Source: CAWATZ01 sp963784995
GTDB taxonomy: Bacteria > Planctomycetota > Planctomycetia > Gemmatales > Gemmataceae
NCBI GenBank assembly: GCA_963784995.1
Contig: CAWATZ010000013.1
Span: forward strand, 1,240,001 to 1,304,000
DNA length: 64,000 nt
Reading direction: 5' to 3'
In this document: piece after piece, positions 33,522 through 45,482 of the stretch
How the letters are laid out: every line of letters starts with the position of its first letter
How positions within the stretch are numbered: position 1 is the stretch's first letter
Translations under genes and position numbers: made by a program
Notes under the pieces: model-generated
What the model was told of the DNA's origin: nothing
The model's input: only the letters and a program-made list of their open reading frames with translations
Database searches by the model: none

Positions 33522-34646
33522 TCAGGCACGGAGCCGTTTAACGACAGTCGTGATCCGCCGGGCCGCCTCGGCAACGTCGGCCTCGGTGAGCAGAGGACTC
33601 AAGCTGAAGCGGAGGGCCGAGTGAAGCACTTCCGGCGGCACGGCCATGGCCCGGAGGACCGGCGACGGCAGCAGTGAGCCGCTGGAGCAGGCCGAGCCGG
33701 TCGAGCAGGCGATGCCGGCCAGGTCCAGGCTCATCAGCAGCAGGTCCGCCTTGAGACCGACAAAGGAGACGTTGATGGTGTGCGGGATGCCGCCCTCCTC
33801 CGGGCCATTGAGTACCACGGGCCCGGCATCCCGGCGCAGCACCCCAAGGAAAAGTTCCCGGAGCTGGCGGACGTGGGCCAGCCGGGCGTCCATTTCCTGG
33901 CAAGCGGCATCGAGGGCCGTGGCCAGGCCGACCACCAGCGCCACCGGCTCGGTTCCCGGCCGCTGGCCGCGCTGCTGGTGCCCGCCCCAGGTTCGGGGAC
34001 GCGGCTTGACGCCGCGCCGGACCAGCAGCAGGCCAATGCCCTTGGGTCCGTGGAACTTGTGAGCGCTGGCGCTGAGCGTGGAAACGCCCAGCCGATGAAA
34101 CGAGACCGGCACCTTGCCCACCGCCTGCACGGCGTCGCAGTGAAAGGCGACCGCAGGGGCCAGTCGGGCCAGGTCGCCGATGGGTTGGAGGACTCCCGTT
34201 TCGTGGTTGGCCAGCATCACGCTGACCAGGCACGTATCAGGACGGAGTGCGGCAGCCAGGCTGTCCGGTGCGATCAGGCCCTGGCGGTCCACCGGCAAGA
34301 GTTCGAGGGAGAAGCCAGAGCGGGCCAGCTGCCGCAGCGGTTCGCTAACGGAGGGATGCTCGATCGGGCTGCCGATCAGGTGAGCGGGTGGATCAGCACA
34401 CAGGCCGAACAGGGCCAGGTTGTTCGACTCGGTGGCGCCGCTGGTGAACAGCACTTCATCGGGAAAAGCGTCCAGAAGGCCGGCGACCAGGTCGCGGGCA
34501 TCTTCCAGGGCTTGCCGGGCTTTGCGACCGGCCTGATGAGCGCTGGCCGGATTGCCGTAGAAATGGATCAGGTAGGGCCGCATGGCTTCCCAGACCGCGG
34601 GGAGCAGCGGCGTGGTGGCGTTGTTGTCGAGGTAAATGCATTCCAT
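33522..34646 (-). CDS. Cysteine desulfurase (NifS/IscS family)
   Basis: The protein has 374 residues. It starts ECIYLDNNATTPL. The PLP lysine lies in SAHKFHGPKGIG (about residue 195), the PLP-contacting region has TSGATESNNLA and ANHETGV, and the active-site Cys is in STGSACSSGS (about 320). It removes sulfur from L-cysteine as a protein persulfide for Fe-S clusters and thiolated tRNA. The start is ATG at 34646. No iscU or other Fe-S gene is adjacent, so nifS versus iscS is not decided. It is the likely downstream neighbour of the 31-residue membrane protein. Confidence 0.93.
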   Translation of the reverse strand: MECIYLDNNATTPLLPAVWEAMRPYLIHFYGNPASAHQAGRKARQALEDARDLVAGLLDAFPDEVLFTSGATESNNLALFGLCADPPAHLIGSPIEHPSVSEPLRQLARSGFSLELLPVDRQGLIAPDSLAAALRPDTCLVSVMLANHETGVLQPIGDLARLAPAVAFHCDAVQAVGKVPVSFHRLGVSTLSASAHKFHGPKGIGLLLVRRGVKPRPRTWGGHQQRGQRPGTEPVALVVGLATALDAACQEMDARLAHVRQLRELFLGVLRRDAGPVVLNGPEEGGIPHTINVSFVGLKADLLLMSLDLAGIACSTGSACSSGSLLPSPVLRAMAVPPEVLHSALRFSLSPLLTEADVAEAARRITTVVKRLRA

Positions 34647-34733
34647 GACAAGAGCCGGTCGAGTACAAGCCCGTGGACGGATCGGTTGGCTGGACAGGGA
34701 GCTCCCAGTCCAGTCCACGGCCTGTAAGGCATT

Positions 34734-34829
34734 TTACTCAGACTTGGGGCTCTTGTTGACCCGGGCCCACACAATGTAGGAACAGGCAATCAGCACCACG
34801 GCCGCAACCCCGATCACAATCGGACCCAT
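34734..34829 (-). CDS. 31-residue single-helix membrane protein
   Basis: The ATG at 34829 has AGGAGG 7 bases upstream. The product is one hydrophobic helix (VIGVAAVVLIACSYIVWA) followed by a basic tail VNKSPKSE. The stop is 87 bases before the cysteine desulfurase start on the same strand. Small bacterial membrane proteins of this form often regulate partner enzymes; nothing further can be assigned. Confidence 0.6.
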   Translation of the reverse strand: MGPIVIGVAAVVLIACSYIVWARVNKSPKSE

Positions 34830-35027
34830 CGCAAAACCTCCTCTTCGGAAAAACCAGGGCGAAGACTCACACAAACATAGTTCACAAATTCGGAGTACGC
34901 GGCGGAATACGATTATTCAGAAATGACGGGATTTCTCCTTGAAGCGGGGAAAGGCCTCTCCGATCATAGCAGGGACGTTTAACCGATGGTTTTCGGAGTG
35001 CCACTCTCAACTGCGAAAGGGACTCTC

Positions 35028-35510
35028 ATGTGCAAACTGTTGCTGACTGTGCCGGTCCTGTTGCTGGCCTTGCCGATCCTGGCCGAGGAGAAACCCGCCA
35101 AGGGCGACAAGGTGGATTACCAGGTGTACACTCCCTATTTCGAGAAAAACACCTCCGGCCTCAAGGGCGACGTTTCTTACCTGGCGGTGACCAACCGGAA
35201 AGGTTTTGACGCCCTGTTCGGGGTTGCCCGGACAATGGGTCCCAGGCCCGAGTTTCTGCCCGCGGACGCCTTTGAGAAGAAGATGGTCGTGGGCGTGATC
35301 AAGCGCGGCAATGCCATCACCACCTACAAGGTGGACGGGGTAACCGCGGCTGATGGCGTTTTGCGGGTCAGCTACACCGCCACGACCGGCAAGCCGGGTT
35401 CGGCTCGTTTTGCCTCGCCCTTGGTCATCGCCGTGCCCAGGGGGGCCTGCAAGTCGGTCGAGTTTGTCGAGAATGGCAAGAAAGTCGGCATGGCGGAGAT
35501 TGGGAAATAG
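35028..35510 (+). CDS. Exported protein, possibly PrcB-like
   Basis: The protein has 160 residues. The ATG at 35028 has AAAGGGA upstream and begins a signal peptide (KLLLTVPVLLLALPILAEE). The mature part is beta-rich: SYLAVTNRKGFDALFGVA, KKMVVGVIKRGNAITTYKVDGV, RVSYTATTGKP, SPLVIAVPRGACKSVEFVENGK. This resembles the small PrcB-type domain of exported protease-complex subunits, but the match is by pattern only. It is alone, with no protease gene next to it. Confidence 0.55.
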   Translation: MCKLLLTVPVLLLALPILAEEKPAKGDKVDYQVYTPYFEKNTSGLKGDVSYLAVTNRKGFDALFGVARTMGPRPEFLPADAFEKKMVVGVIKRGNAITTYKVDGVTAADGVLRVSYTATTGKPGSARFASPLVIAVPRGACKSVEFVENGKKVGMAEIGK

Positions 35511-35671
35511 GCAAGTGGAGGTGTCTCTGCCGCCAAAAAGGAGACGGATCGACTCTCCTTTCAGCGACCGGGTCCAAAGGAGTCCTTCCCGGAGGCGGAT
35601 TTATCCGAACAATTACCCAGATACCGCAGGGGGTCGGTTTCGGTCCTGCTCGGGCGTGGAGGGAGTCGATC

Positions 35672-36481
35672 ATGCCTCTGGGATTGTTGCTTGCTCTGGC
35701 CGGCACCCTGGCAGGTGGGGAACCTCTGCCAGCGGACCTTTCGTATCTTTATCAGCCGGCTTTCTGCATGGATCATGCGCTGCGCTGTCCGGTCCGGCCC
35801 TACGTGCCGCAGCCGGGCGACCTCTTCCTGGCGACCGATACGGCCTTGTGGGCCAAGATGGGGCACTGGTTAGCCGGCACCGGAGCGCCGCAGCACTCGG
35901 GAATCGTGGTGGCCCGGCCCGATGGCCAGCTGGCACTTCTGGAAGCGGGGCCGCACAATGACGTTTACGTCGAGGTCGCCGACCTGCTTCCCCAGCTGGC
36001 CACCTACGGAGCCAAGGAGCGCGTCTGGATTCGCCAGCGCTGTGTGCCGTTGACGGAGGACCAGTGCCGCCGGCTGACGGCGTTCGCGCTGGCGGTGGAT
36101 CGCAAGCCGTTTGCCACCGTCCGGCTGGTGTGCCAGATCACGCCCTTCCGCTGCCGGGGGCCGTTCCGCTGCGCCTACCTGGGCAAGGCGCATTCGAGCC
36201 AGTTTTGCCCGGAGTCGCCGACGCAAGGGATCAAGGACACCTATTTCTGCTCCGAGGTGGTCACCGAGGCCTGCGTGGCCGCGGGTCTGCTCGACCCCGA
36301 ATCGACTCGACCCGGAGCGACCTATCCGCGCGATTTGTTCTTCGGCCGTTCCCGGTGCCTGTTCATCAACCAGCACCTGGACATGGCCGGCTGGCTGCCG
36401 CCGGCACGCTGGACGCTGCTGCCGGGGACCGAGCCGTGCATCAAACGCAAGCCGGTCCTCGATGGCGATAGCTGGGAATAA
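35672..36481 (+). CDS. Permuted NlpC/P60-like (YiiX-type) papain-fold protein
   Basis: The protein has 269 residues. An N-terminal hydrophobic stretch (LGLLLALAGTLAGG) is a signal. The fold is suggested by VPQPGDLFLATD, APQHSGIVV (active His) and TYFCSEVVTEA (active Cys before Ser-Glu), the order found in the circularly permuted YiiX/YaeF branch of the NlpC/P60 superfamily. These enzymes act on cell-wall peptides or lipids. An AGGGAG site precedes the ATG at 35672. Confidence 0.7.
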   Translation: MPLGLLLALAGTLAGGEPLPADLSYLYQPAFCMDHALRCPVRPYVPQPGDLFLATDTALWAKMGHWLAGTGAPQHSGIVVARPDGQLALLEAGPHNDVYVEVADLLPQLATYGAKERVWIRQRCVPLTEDQCRRLTAFALAVDRKPFATVRLVCQITPFRCRGPFRCAYLGKAHSSQFCPESPTQGIKDTYFCSEVVTEACVAAGLLDPESTRPGATYPRDLFFGRSRCLFINQHLDMAGWLPPARWTLLPGTEPCIKRKPVLDGDSWE

Positions 36482-36520
36482 CCTCGGCTACCACTTTCGC
36501 CTTTTCTCGAAACCTGCCTG

Positions 36521-36579
36521 ACGAGCGGCGGGGTTTATCCCCGCCGTCTGGACCGCCGGGATAAACCCGGCGGCTCGTT
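36521..36579. repeat. 59-bp palindrome, family C copy 1 of 2
   Basis: ACGAGCGGCGGGGTTTATCC pairs with GGATAAACCCGGCGGCTCGT in inverted order. A related copy is at 54993-55048. It lies between the YiiX-type gene and the FGE-like gene. Confidence 0.85.
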
Positions 36580-36725
36580 CACCCAACTTTTCAACGATCA
36601 AACAGGGTAATCGGTTGGCTTTGATCTTTTCCTGGGTATGAGATTTGCCTAGCCATCTTGCATGCGGACTCGGCGGAGTCTAGCATGAAAGAAGAAGATC
36701 TCCCAGGGTGCCGGCGTGAGAGCCC

Positions 36726-37748
36726 ATGCAACAGGAAAGCGACTTTCTGAGGGCCTGGCAGGTGCAGCCCAACGACGCCGATTTCGCTCTGATCTTCGCC
36801 GACTGGCTGGAGGATCAGGGCGATTCGCGGGCTGAGATGCTTCGCCTCATCCACCGCCTGACCCAGGCCAGCGAGGATGCGCCCGCGCGTCTGGCCAACG
36901 AGGATCGATTGCGGCAACTGACCTCGTCGTGGGGCCCGGCCCCCTTGCCCCGGATCGTCAACAGCATCGGCATGGAGCTGGTGCTGATCCCGGCCGGCAC
37001 CTTCCAGATGGGCTCGCCGGAAACCGAGTCGGAACGCACCATCGACGAGAGCCCCCAGCATCCCATCCGCCTGACCGAATCGTTCTACCTGGGGACGTAC
37101 CTGGTCACGCAGCAGCAGTATCACCGCGTCATGCAGCGCAATCCCTCGCGCTTCAAGGCCAGCAATGGTGGCGGACCGACCCATCCGGTCGAGCACGTTT
37201 CCTGGGACGACGCCCTCGTTTTTTGTGAGAAGCTGTCGCGCCGCCTGGCCGAGCGCAAGGCCGGCCGGGTCTACCGCTTGCCGACCGAGGCCGAGTGGGA
37301 ATATGCCTGTCGAGCGGGCACGTCCGCGGTCTTTTTCTGGGGCAACACCGCCTGCTCGACCCAGGCCAACTTTGACGGCAACCTCCCCTACGGCGACGCT
37401 GCCGTTGGTCCCGATTTGCAGAAGACCAGCCCGGTCGGCAACTATCCGCCCAACGCCTTCGGGCTGTACGACATGCACGGCAACGTCTGGGAGTGGTGCA
37501 ACGACTGGTATCGGGAGCGCTACTACCGCAAATGCACTTCCGAGAACCCCAAGGGCCCGCGCAATGGCTATGGCCGGGTGCTGCGCGGCGGCTCCTGGAA
37601 CTACCGCGGCGGTTACACGCGCTCGGCCGACCGCGGCCGATTGCCCCCCACCTATCGCGATGCCCACATGGGCTTTCGCGTGGCCCTCACGGCCTCGCGC
37701 GTCCGCTTCACCGACGCGGCGAGCCGGGGAGCGGTCTTCCGGCCGTGA
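36726..37748 (+). CDS. TIGR02996-domain protein with formylglycine-generating-enzyme (SUMF1) fold
   Basis: The protein has 340 residues. The first ~50 are the TIGR02996 repeat-companion domain (FADWLEDQGDSRAEMLRL). Residues ~80-320 are an FGE-sulfatase fold: MELVLIPAGTFQMGS, PTHPVEHVSWDDALVFC, YRLPTEAEWEYACRAG, GLYDMHGNVWEWCNDWY, RVLRGGSWNYR, GFRVAL. FGE proper activates sulfatases by oxidising Cys; many family members instead bind ligands, and the redox Cys pair is not evident here. No sulfatase is nearby. Such fusions are typical of Gemmata. Confidence 0.85.
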   Translation: MQQESDFLRAWQVQPNDADFALIFADWLEDQGDSRAEMLRLIHRLTQASEDAPARLANEDRLRQLTSSWGPAPLPRIVNSIGMELVLIPAGTFQMGSPETESERTIDESPQHPIRLTESFYLGTYLVTQQQYHRVMQRNPSRFKASNGGGPTHPVEHVSWDDALVFCEKLSRRLAERKAGRVYRLPTEAEWEYACRAGTSAVFFWGNTACSTQANFDGNLPYGDAAVGPDLQKTSPVGNYPPNAFGLYDMHGNVWEWCNDWYRERYYRKCTSENPKGPRNGYGRVLRGGSWNYRGGYTRSADRGRLPPTYRDAHMGFRVALTASRVRFTDAASRGAVFRP

Positions 37749-37759
37749 CTCAGAAATAC

Positions 37760-37840
37760 AAGGCGAGCCGGGAGCGTCAGCTCCCGGATTCTTCCGATCG
37801 AATCGGAAGAATCCGGGAGCTGACGCTCCCGGCTCGCCTT
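37760..37840. repeat. 81-bp near-perfect palindrome
   Basis: AAGGCGAGCCGGGAGCGTCA at the left end is exactly complementary to the right end; the whole element folds as one stem around TTCCGATCGAATCGGAA. It lies between two convergent genes (FGE-like and nucleotidyltransferase) and probably terminates both. Confidence 0.9.
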
Positions 37841-37841
37841 T

Positions 37842-38570
37842 TCAAAACCGCGGCTCTTGCTCGCGCACCAGCATGTTGGCGTGGGCCAGCGATTCCAGGG
37901 TGCCCGCGTCGGTCCAGTAGCCCGGCAGGGTGCTGTACCCCATCCGACCCTGCTTCAGATAGTGATTGTTGACGTCGGTAATCTCCAGCTCACCGCGCTT
38001 GCTCGGCTTGAGCGTGCGAATCACCTGGAACACGTCCGACGGATAGACGTAAATGCCGGCGACGGCGTGATCGCTTTTCGGTTTGGCTGGTTTTTCCTCG
38101 ATGCCGATGACCTTGCCGTCGCGCAGTTCGGCCACGCCGTAGCGCTCGGGATCGGCGACCTGCTTCAGGGCGACCCAGGCCCAGTCGGGGTGCTGGTTGG
38201 CCGCTTTGAGCATGTCGTGCAGCGGGTCGAGGAAGATGTTGTCGCCCAGGATGACCAGGGAGCGGGCGTCCCGGGAGAACAGCTCGGCCAGGCCCAGCGC
38301 CTGGGCGATGCCGCCGGCCTCGTCCTGGACCCGGTAGGTCAGGTTGCACTTGTGTTCCCGACCGGAGCCGAGCAGCTCGACAAAGTCGCCCATGTGCTCG
38401 GTGCCGGACACCAGCAGGATTTCGCGCAGGCCGGCTCCGACCATTTTTTTCAGGGGGTGGTAGACCATCGGATAGGGGCCGACCGGAAGCAGGTGCTTGT
38501 TGGTGACCCGGGTCAGCTCGCCCAATCGCGTGCCCTTGCCGCCCGCCAGAATGACGCCGCGAATTTCCAT
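37842..38570 (-). CDS. Sugar-1-phosphate nucleotidyltransferase (RmlA-like)
   Basis: The protein has 242 residues. The nucleotide motif is GVILAGGKGTRLGELT, followed by KHLLPVGPYPMVYHPL. The metal-binding Asp is in VILGDNIFLDP, and VIGIEEKPAKPKSD and GYWTDAGTLESL are as in glucose-1-phosphate thymidylyltransferases of the short RmlA type. It activates hexose phosphates to dTDP- or similar sugars for cell-surface polysaccharides. No other rml gene is close, so the exact sugar and nucleotide are not settled. Confidence 0.85.
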   Translation of the reverse strand: MEIRGVILAGGKGTRLGELTRVTNKHLLPVGPYPMVYHPLKKMVGAGLREILLVSGTEHMGDFVELLGSGREHKCNLTYRVQDEAGGIAQALGLAELFSRDARSLVILGDNIFLDPLHDMLKAANQHPDWAWVALKQVADPERYGVAELRDGKVIGIEEKPAKPKSDHAVAGIYVYPSDVFQVIRTLKPSKRGELEITDVNNHYLKQGRMGYSTLPGYWTDAGTLESLAHANMLVREQEPRF

Positions 38571-38587
38571 GCGATCCTCTCCCACGC

Positions 38588-38646
38588 AGGTCAGGCTTTC
38601 CAGCCTGACTCTTATGGAGGAAAAGTCAGGCTGGAAAGCCTGACCT
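38588..38646. repeat. 59-bp palindrome
   Basis: AGGTCAGGCTTTCCAGCCTGACT (38588-38610) pairs with AGTCAGGCTGGAAAGCCTGACCT ending at 38646. Each arm is itself a smaller palindrome (GTCAGGCTTTCCAGCCTGAC). It lies upstream of the nucleotidyltransferase gene. Confidence 0.88.
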
Positions 38647-38753
38647 ACAGGTCTGAAGCCTAGCGTACAGGATTGCGCCGGGAATTCCAGCGGCGGAAAA
38701 ACAGCAAGCGGCGGGTCCAACCCACCGCTTGCCGGACGCGCGGACAGGAACAG

Positions 38754-39512
38754 TCAGCGTTGCGAGGAAGCGTTCTTGATCAGCACCATGCGGACGCCGG
38801 GAACGCGCCGCAGCCGGGCGGCCAGGGCGGCCACGTCGTCGCCGTGGTAGGGGTCGTCGTGTACCCAGAGGGTCTGGCCGTCGCGCACCTCCACCTGGAT
38901 CGACCGATACCGGCTGTTTTCCCGGCGGACCTGGTCGATCCGCTCGCGCAGGGTCTCGACCGGGTCGGCGAGCAGCGGCAGGAGCCGAGGCGGAGAGGCT
39001 GGGTTGGTGCCGACAACCGGCGGCAGCAGCGTGACGCCCGCCTCCGGGTTGAACGGAAGTTCTCTTGGCATCCGACCGGCGAGGATGCCGGACGGGGCGT
39101 GCGAGAGGACCGGCCGGGCGGACTCGGTGTGGACGGGCGGGTCGGGGTTGAGGGGCATCACAAACGGTTTGGGCTCGGGCGCAACCACGTCCAGGCGATT
39201 GACCACCTCGTAGACGCCGCGAACTTGCCGGACCACGTTCTCGACCTTGCGGGACAGCTCGGCCGAGGGGACTGGTCCCTTGAGCGTGGCCACGCCGGCT
39301 TGCACCCGGATGAAGAAGTTGAGGCCCTTCAGTTCCGGATCCAGCAGCAGGGCCTGGCGGACGCGCATGGTGACTTCGATCTCGTTGAACGTGGGCCGGT
39401 GGTTGCCCGGCGGGGCCGCCGGACCATCCGCGCCGGGCAGCGGCTGGTCGCTGCTGACCCAGACCAGCAGCAACCCGAACAGACACAAGGGCGGGCGAGT
39501 GCGTGGACGCAT
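38754..39512 (-). CDS. Exported double BON-domain protein
   Basis: The protein has 252 residues. A signal peptide (LCLFGLLLVWVSSD) is followed by a BON domain at about 45-105 (VRQALLLDPELKGLNFFIRV, ATLKGPVPSAELSRKVENVV, VRGVYEVVNRLDV). A ~70-residue Pro-rich linker leads to a second, weaker BON copy at about 185-245 (YRSIQVEVRDGQTLWVHDD, LRRVPGVRMVLI). BON domains bind phospholipid or shield the envelope. No operon partner is obvious. Confidence 0.75.
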   Translation of the reverse strand: MRPRTRPPLCLFGLLLVWVSSDQPLPGADGPAAPPGNHRPTFNEIEVTMRVRQALLLDPELKGLNFFIRVQAGVATLKGPVPSAELSRKVENVVRQVRGVYEVVNRLDVVAPEPKPFVMPLNPDPPVHTESARPVLSHAPSGILAGRMPRELPFNPEAGVTLLPPVVGTNPASPPRLLPLLADPVETLRERIDQVRRENSRYRSIQVEVRDGQTLWVHDDPYHGDDVAALAARLRRVPGVRMVLIKNASSQR

Positions 39513-39684
39513 ACGGACACCTGATTCGGGCCAATCGATTCGTCCCTGAAGCCCAGGTAGGCTCCCCTTTGGGCTCCTCTATTGTGGGAAAGCTCCTTGA
39601 AAGAGGGAACAGATCCTTGAGGGATTCTGGTGAAGATTCACCCACCGGGACATAAACCTGGAGGGGAATAGCGGAGACACCGTT

Positions 39685-41082
39685 TCAGGCGTTGATCGTC
39701 CGCCCCTCGACGGCCAGGGCGGCCTCGCGGACTGCCTCGGACAGCGTCGGGTGCGCATGGCAGATACGGGCGATGTCCTCGGCGCTGCCGGCAAACTCCA
39801 TCACCGTGACCGCCTCGGCGATCAGCTCCGACGCCCGGGCAGCGAACACGTGAACGCCCAGCACGCGATCGGTACGGGCGTCGGCCAGGATCTTGACCAG
39901 TCCCTCGGTTTCGCCCATGGTCCGGGCCCGGGCATTGGCCTTGAGGTAGAACTTGCCCGTCCGGTATTCCTGGCCGCTGGACTTCAGCTGCTCCTCGGTC
40001 TGGCCGACGCTGGCCACCTCCGGCCAGGTGTAGATGACGCTGGGCACGGTGTCGTAATTGACGTGCGTTTTCATCCCGGCCAGCCGCTCGGCGAAGGCGA
40101 CGCCATCATCCTCGGCCTTGTGGGCGAGCATGGGGCCAGGGACCAGGTCGCCGATGGCGTAGATGCCGGGCACGTTGGTCTGGAAGTTCTCATCCACGAA
40201 GATTTTGCCGGTCTGAGCATCGATCTGGACGCCCAGCTCCTGCAGGCCCAGCCCGCGCGTGAACGGTTTGCGTCCCACGGCCACGAGCACCTTGTCGCCC
40301 TGGAACAGCACGTCCTTGCCCTTGCTGGTGGCGTTGACGACGATCTGCCCGCCCTGGGTCGAGGCCGCGTTGACGCGGGTGTCCAGGGCGAAGACCAGAC
40401 CCTGCTTGACCAGGGAACGGTGCAGCAGCTCCGCAATCTCCGCGTCGCCGGTCGGCAGGATGCGTGGCAGGAACTCGACCACGGTGACCTTGGCCCCCAG
40501 CCGGCTCCACACCGAGCCCAGTTCCAGGCCGATGTAGCCGGCCCCGACCACGATCAGGTGCTGCGGCACCTTCTCGAAAGCCAGGGCCTCGGTCGAGCTG
40601 ACGATGTGCCGGCCATCGTGGGGCAGGGCCGGCAGGCTGATCGGCTCGCTGCCGGTGGCCAGGCAGATGGCCTGGGCTTCCAGGGTCAGCGAGGATTTCT
40701 CGGCCAGGGTGACCCGGCCCGGTCCGTTGAGCCGGGCGGTGCCCTGGTGCGTGGTGATCTTGTGCTTTTTCATCAGCCCGGCCACGCCCTCGGTCAGGCC
40801 CTCGACCACCTTGTTCTTGCGCTCCAGCATGGCGGGGAGGTTCAGGTTGACCTGGCCGACCTGGATGCCGTGCTGGGCCAGATGATTGCGGGTCTGGGCG
40901 AACAGCTCGCTGGAGTCGAGCAGGGCCTTGGAGGGGATGCAGCCGACGTTCAGACAGGTGCCGCCCAGGCGGTCGCGTTTCTCGACGATGGCGGTCTTCA
41001 TGCCCAGCTGCGCCGCCCGGATCGCGGCCACGTAGCCGCCGGGGCCAGCACCGATTACCACCACGTCGTAGCGTTCTGTCAT
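39685..41082 (-). CDS. lpd: Dihydrolipoyl dehydrogenase (E3)
   Basis: The protein has 465 residues. The FAD-binding start is VVVIGAGPGGYVAA, the redox disulfide is GGTCLNVGCIPSKALL, the NAD site is IVVGAGYIGLELGSVW, and the C-terminal base is in CHAHPTLSEAV. It reoxidises the lipoyl groups of sucB using NAD and probably serves pyruvate dehydrogenase too. It is the last gene of the sucA-sucB-lpd operon, 28 bases after sucB. Confidence 0.97.
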   Translation of the reverse strand: MTERYDVVVIGAGPGGYVAAIRAAQLGMKTAIVEKRDRLGGTCLNVGCIPSKALLDSSELFAQTRNHLAQHGIQVGQVNLNLPAMLERKNKVVEGLTEGVAGLMKKHKITTHQGTARLNGPGRVTLAEKSSLTLEAQAICLATGSEPISLPALPHDGRHIVSSTEALAFEKVPQHLIVVGAGYIGLELGSVWSRLGAKVTVVEFLPRILPTGDAEIAELLHRSLVKQGLVFALDTRVNAASTQGGQIVVNATSKGKDVLFQGDKVLVAVGRKPFTRGLGLQELGVQIDAQTGKIFVDENFQTNVPGIYAIGDLVPGPMLAHKAEDDGVAFAERLAGMKTHVNYDTVPSVIYTWPEVASVGQTEEQLKSSGQEYRTGKFYLKANARARTMGETEGLVKILADARTDRVLGVHVFAARASELIAEAVTVMEFAGSAEDIARICHAHPTLSEAVREAALAVEGRTINA

Positions 41083-41110
41083 TGGAGAGGGTTTTGGGGT
41101 TGTGGGTGTT

Positions 41111-42418
41111 TCATATTTCCAGCATCAGCCGTTCCGGGCTCTCGATGCACTCCTTGAGGCGGACCAGGAAGCTGACGGCTTCCCGCCCATCGATGATTCG
41201 ATGATCGTAGGACAGGGCGAGGTACATCATGGGCCGGATCACCACCTGGTCGTCGATGGCCACGGGGCGTTTCTGGATGGCGTGCATGCCCAGGATGGCG
41301 CTCTGCGGCGGGTTCAGGATCGGCGTGGACACCAGCGAGCCGAAGACGCCGCCGTTGGTAATGGTAAACGTCCCGCCCTGCAAATCGGCCAGGGTGATTT
41401 TCTCCTCGCGGGCTTTCTGGGCCATCTCGGCAATCGCCTTCTCGACGCCGGCAAAGCTCAGCTCGTCGCAGTTGCGGATCACCGGCACCATCAGTCCCTT
41501 CTCGGTGCTGACGGCCACGCCGATGTCGTAATAGTTGTGATAGACGATGTCCGTGCCGTCGATGCGGGCGTTGACGGATGGAAACGCCTTGAGGGCCTCG
41601 ACGGTTGCCTTGACGAAGAAGCTCATGAAGCCCAGGCCGACGCCATGCTTCTTCTGGAAGGTTTCCTTGTACTTGGTTCGCAGAGCCATGACGCCGGACA
41701 GGTCGGCCTCGTTGAACGTGGTCAGGATGGCGGCGGTCTGCTGGGCCTCGACCAGCCGGCGGGCGATGCTCTGGCGGATGGTACTCATCCGCTTACGGGT
41801 TTCGCGCTCCTGAGTGCGGTGGTGGTCCGTGGACGGCGGCGGCGCGGGAGCAGTCGGCGCCGGCGCACCGGGGGCCGTTCCCGAGGGCGGGCCATTGCCC
41901 GGGGCCGCGGGGGGCCGTTCGGCCAGGTGAGTCAGGACGTCTTCCTTGGTGATCCGGCCGCCCCGTCCGGAGCCGGTGATTCCCTGGAGATCGAGGTCGT
42001 TCTGGGCTACCCAGTGCCGGGCTGCCGGCGACAGGAAGGGTCCGGCTGCGGAAGGAACGGCGGACGAAGCCGGAGCCGGTGGTTTCGGAGCCGGGGGCGG
42101 TGCCGGGGCTTTCGCGGGTGGAGCTGGCTCCTTCGACTGGCGGGGAGGGGGTGCCGGCTCGCCGCCTTGACGGGGGGCGGTCGCCTTGTCGTCGATGGAG
42201 CCGACGACCGACTCGACGGCGACGGTCTGGCCCTCGGGGACGGTGATGGTCAGGACGCCGCTGACGGGGGCGGGAACCTTGACGGTGGCCTTGTCGGACT
42301 CCAGCTCAAACAATGGCTCGTTGGCCTGGACGTAATCGCCCGAGCGCTTGTACCAGACGGACAGAAACCCCTCCGTGACCGACTCGCCCGGACGGGGCAC
42401 CTTGACTTCAACAGCCAT
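41111..42418 (-). CDS. sucB: Dihydrolipoamide succinyltransferase, E2 of 2-oxoglutarate dehydrogenase
   Basis: The protein has 435 residues. The lipoyl domain carries the modified Lys in ESDKATVKVPAP (about residue 42). An Ala/Pro-rich linker (residues ~85-130) leads to the peripheral subunit-binding domain LSPAARHWVAQNDLDLQGITGSGRGGRITKEDV. The catalytic domain ends with the active-site motif SYDHRIIDGREAV. The start is ATG at 42418 (MAVEVKVPRPGES). A 130-base hairpin region (42444-42573) separates it from sucA. The acyl specificity (succinyl) is inferred from the adjacent sucA. Confidence 0.95.
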   Translation of the reverse strand: MAVEVKVPRPGESVTEGFLSVWYKRSGDYVQANEPLFELESDKATVKVPAPVSGVLTITVPEGQTVAVESVVGSIDDKATAPRQGGEPAPPPRQSKEPAPPAKAPAPPPAPKPPAPASSAVPSAAGPFLSPAARHWVAQNDLDLQGITGSGRGGRITKEDVLTHLAERPPAAPGNGPPSGTAPGAPAPTAPAPPPSTDHHRTQERETRKRMSTIRQSIARRLVEAQQTAAILTTFNEADLSGVMALRTKYKETFQKKHGVGLGFMSFFVKATVEALKAFPSVNARIDGTDIVYHNYYDIGVAVSTEKGLMVPVIRNCDELSFAGVEKAIAEMAQKAREEKITLADLQGGTFTITNGGVFGSLVSTPILNPPQSAILGMHAIQKRPVAIDDQVVIRPMMYLALSYDHRIIDGREAVSFLVRLKECIESPERLMLEI

Positions 42419-42443
42419 GACAGGTCCTTCACTCTCCTTCAAT

Positions 42444-42573
42444 CGACCCCTGCCGGCTTGCCCGGCAGGTGAAGCAGGTCAGCGGCTAGAAACGAGGAAG
42501 AGGAAAAAACGTTTGCTTCGCATTTCTCTAGCCAGAGACCTCCTTCACCTGCCGGGCAAGCCGGCAGGGGTCG
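42444..42573. repeat. 31-bp perfect inverted repeat in the sucA-sucB spacer
   Basis: CGACCCCTGCCGGCTTGCCC begins a 31-base arm at 42444-42474, exactly complementary to 42543-42573, with a 68-base loop. It sits in the sucA-sucB spacer within the operon, so it would form a large stem in the mRNA and may set the ratio of the two products or mark an element. Confidence 0.9.
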
Positions 42574-42576
42574 AAG

Positions 42577-45417
<2,841 letters not shown>

Positions 45418-45482
45418 CTCTGATCCTGGTGCTTGCGTCGTCAAGCACCCCTCCATGAAGCATCACGACTTTCGCCCTATCT

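Noticed and set aside
41102..42472. Plus-strand 456-codon frame opposite sucB
   Set aside because: Antisense shadow; sucB has a complete lipoyl, binding and catalytic set on the minus strand.
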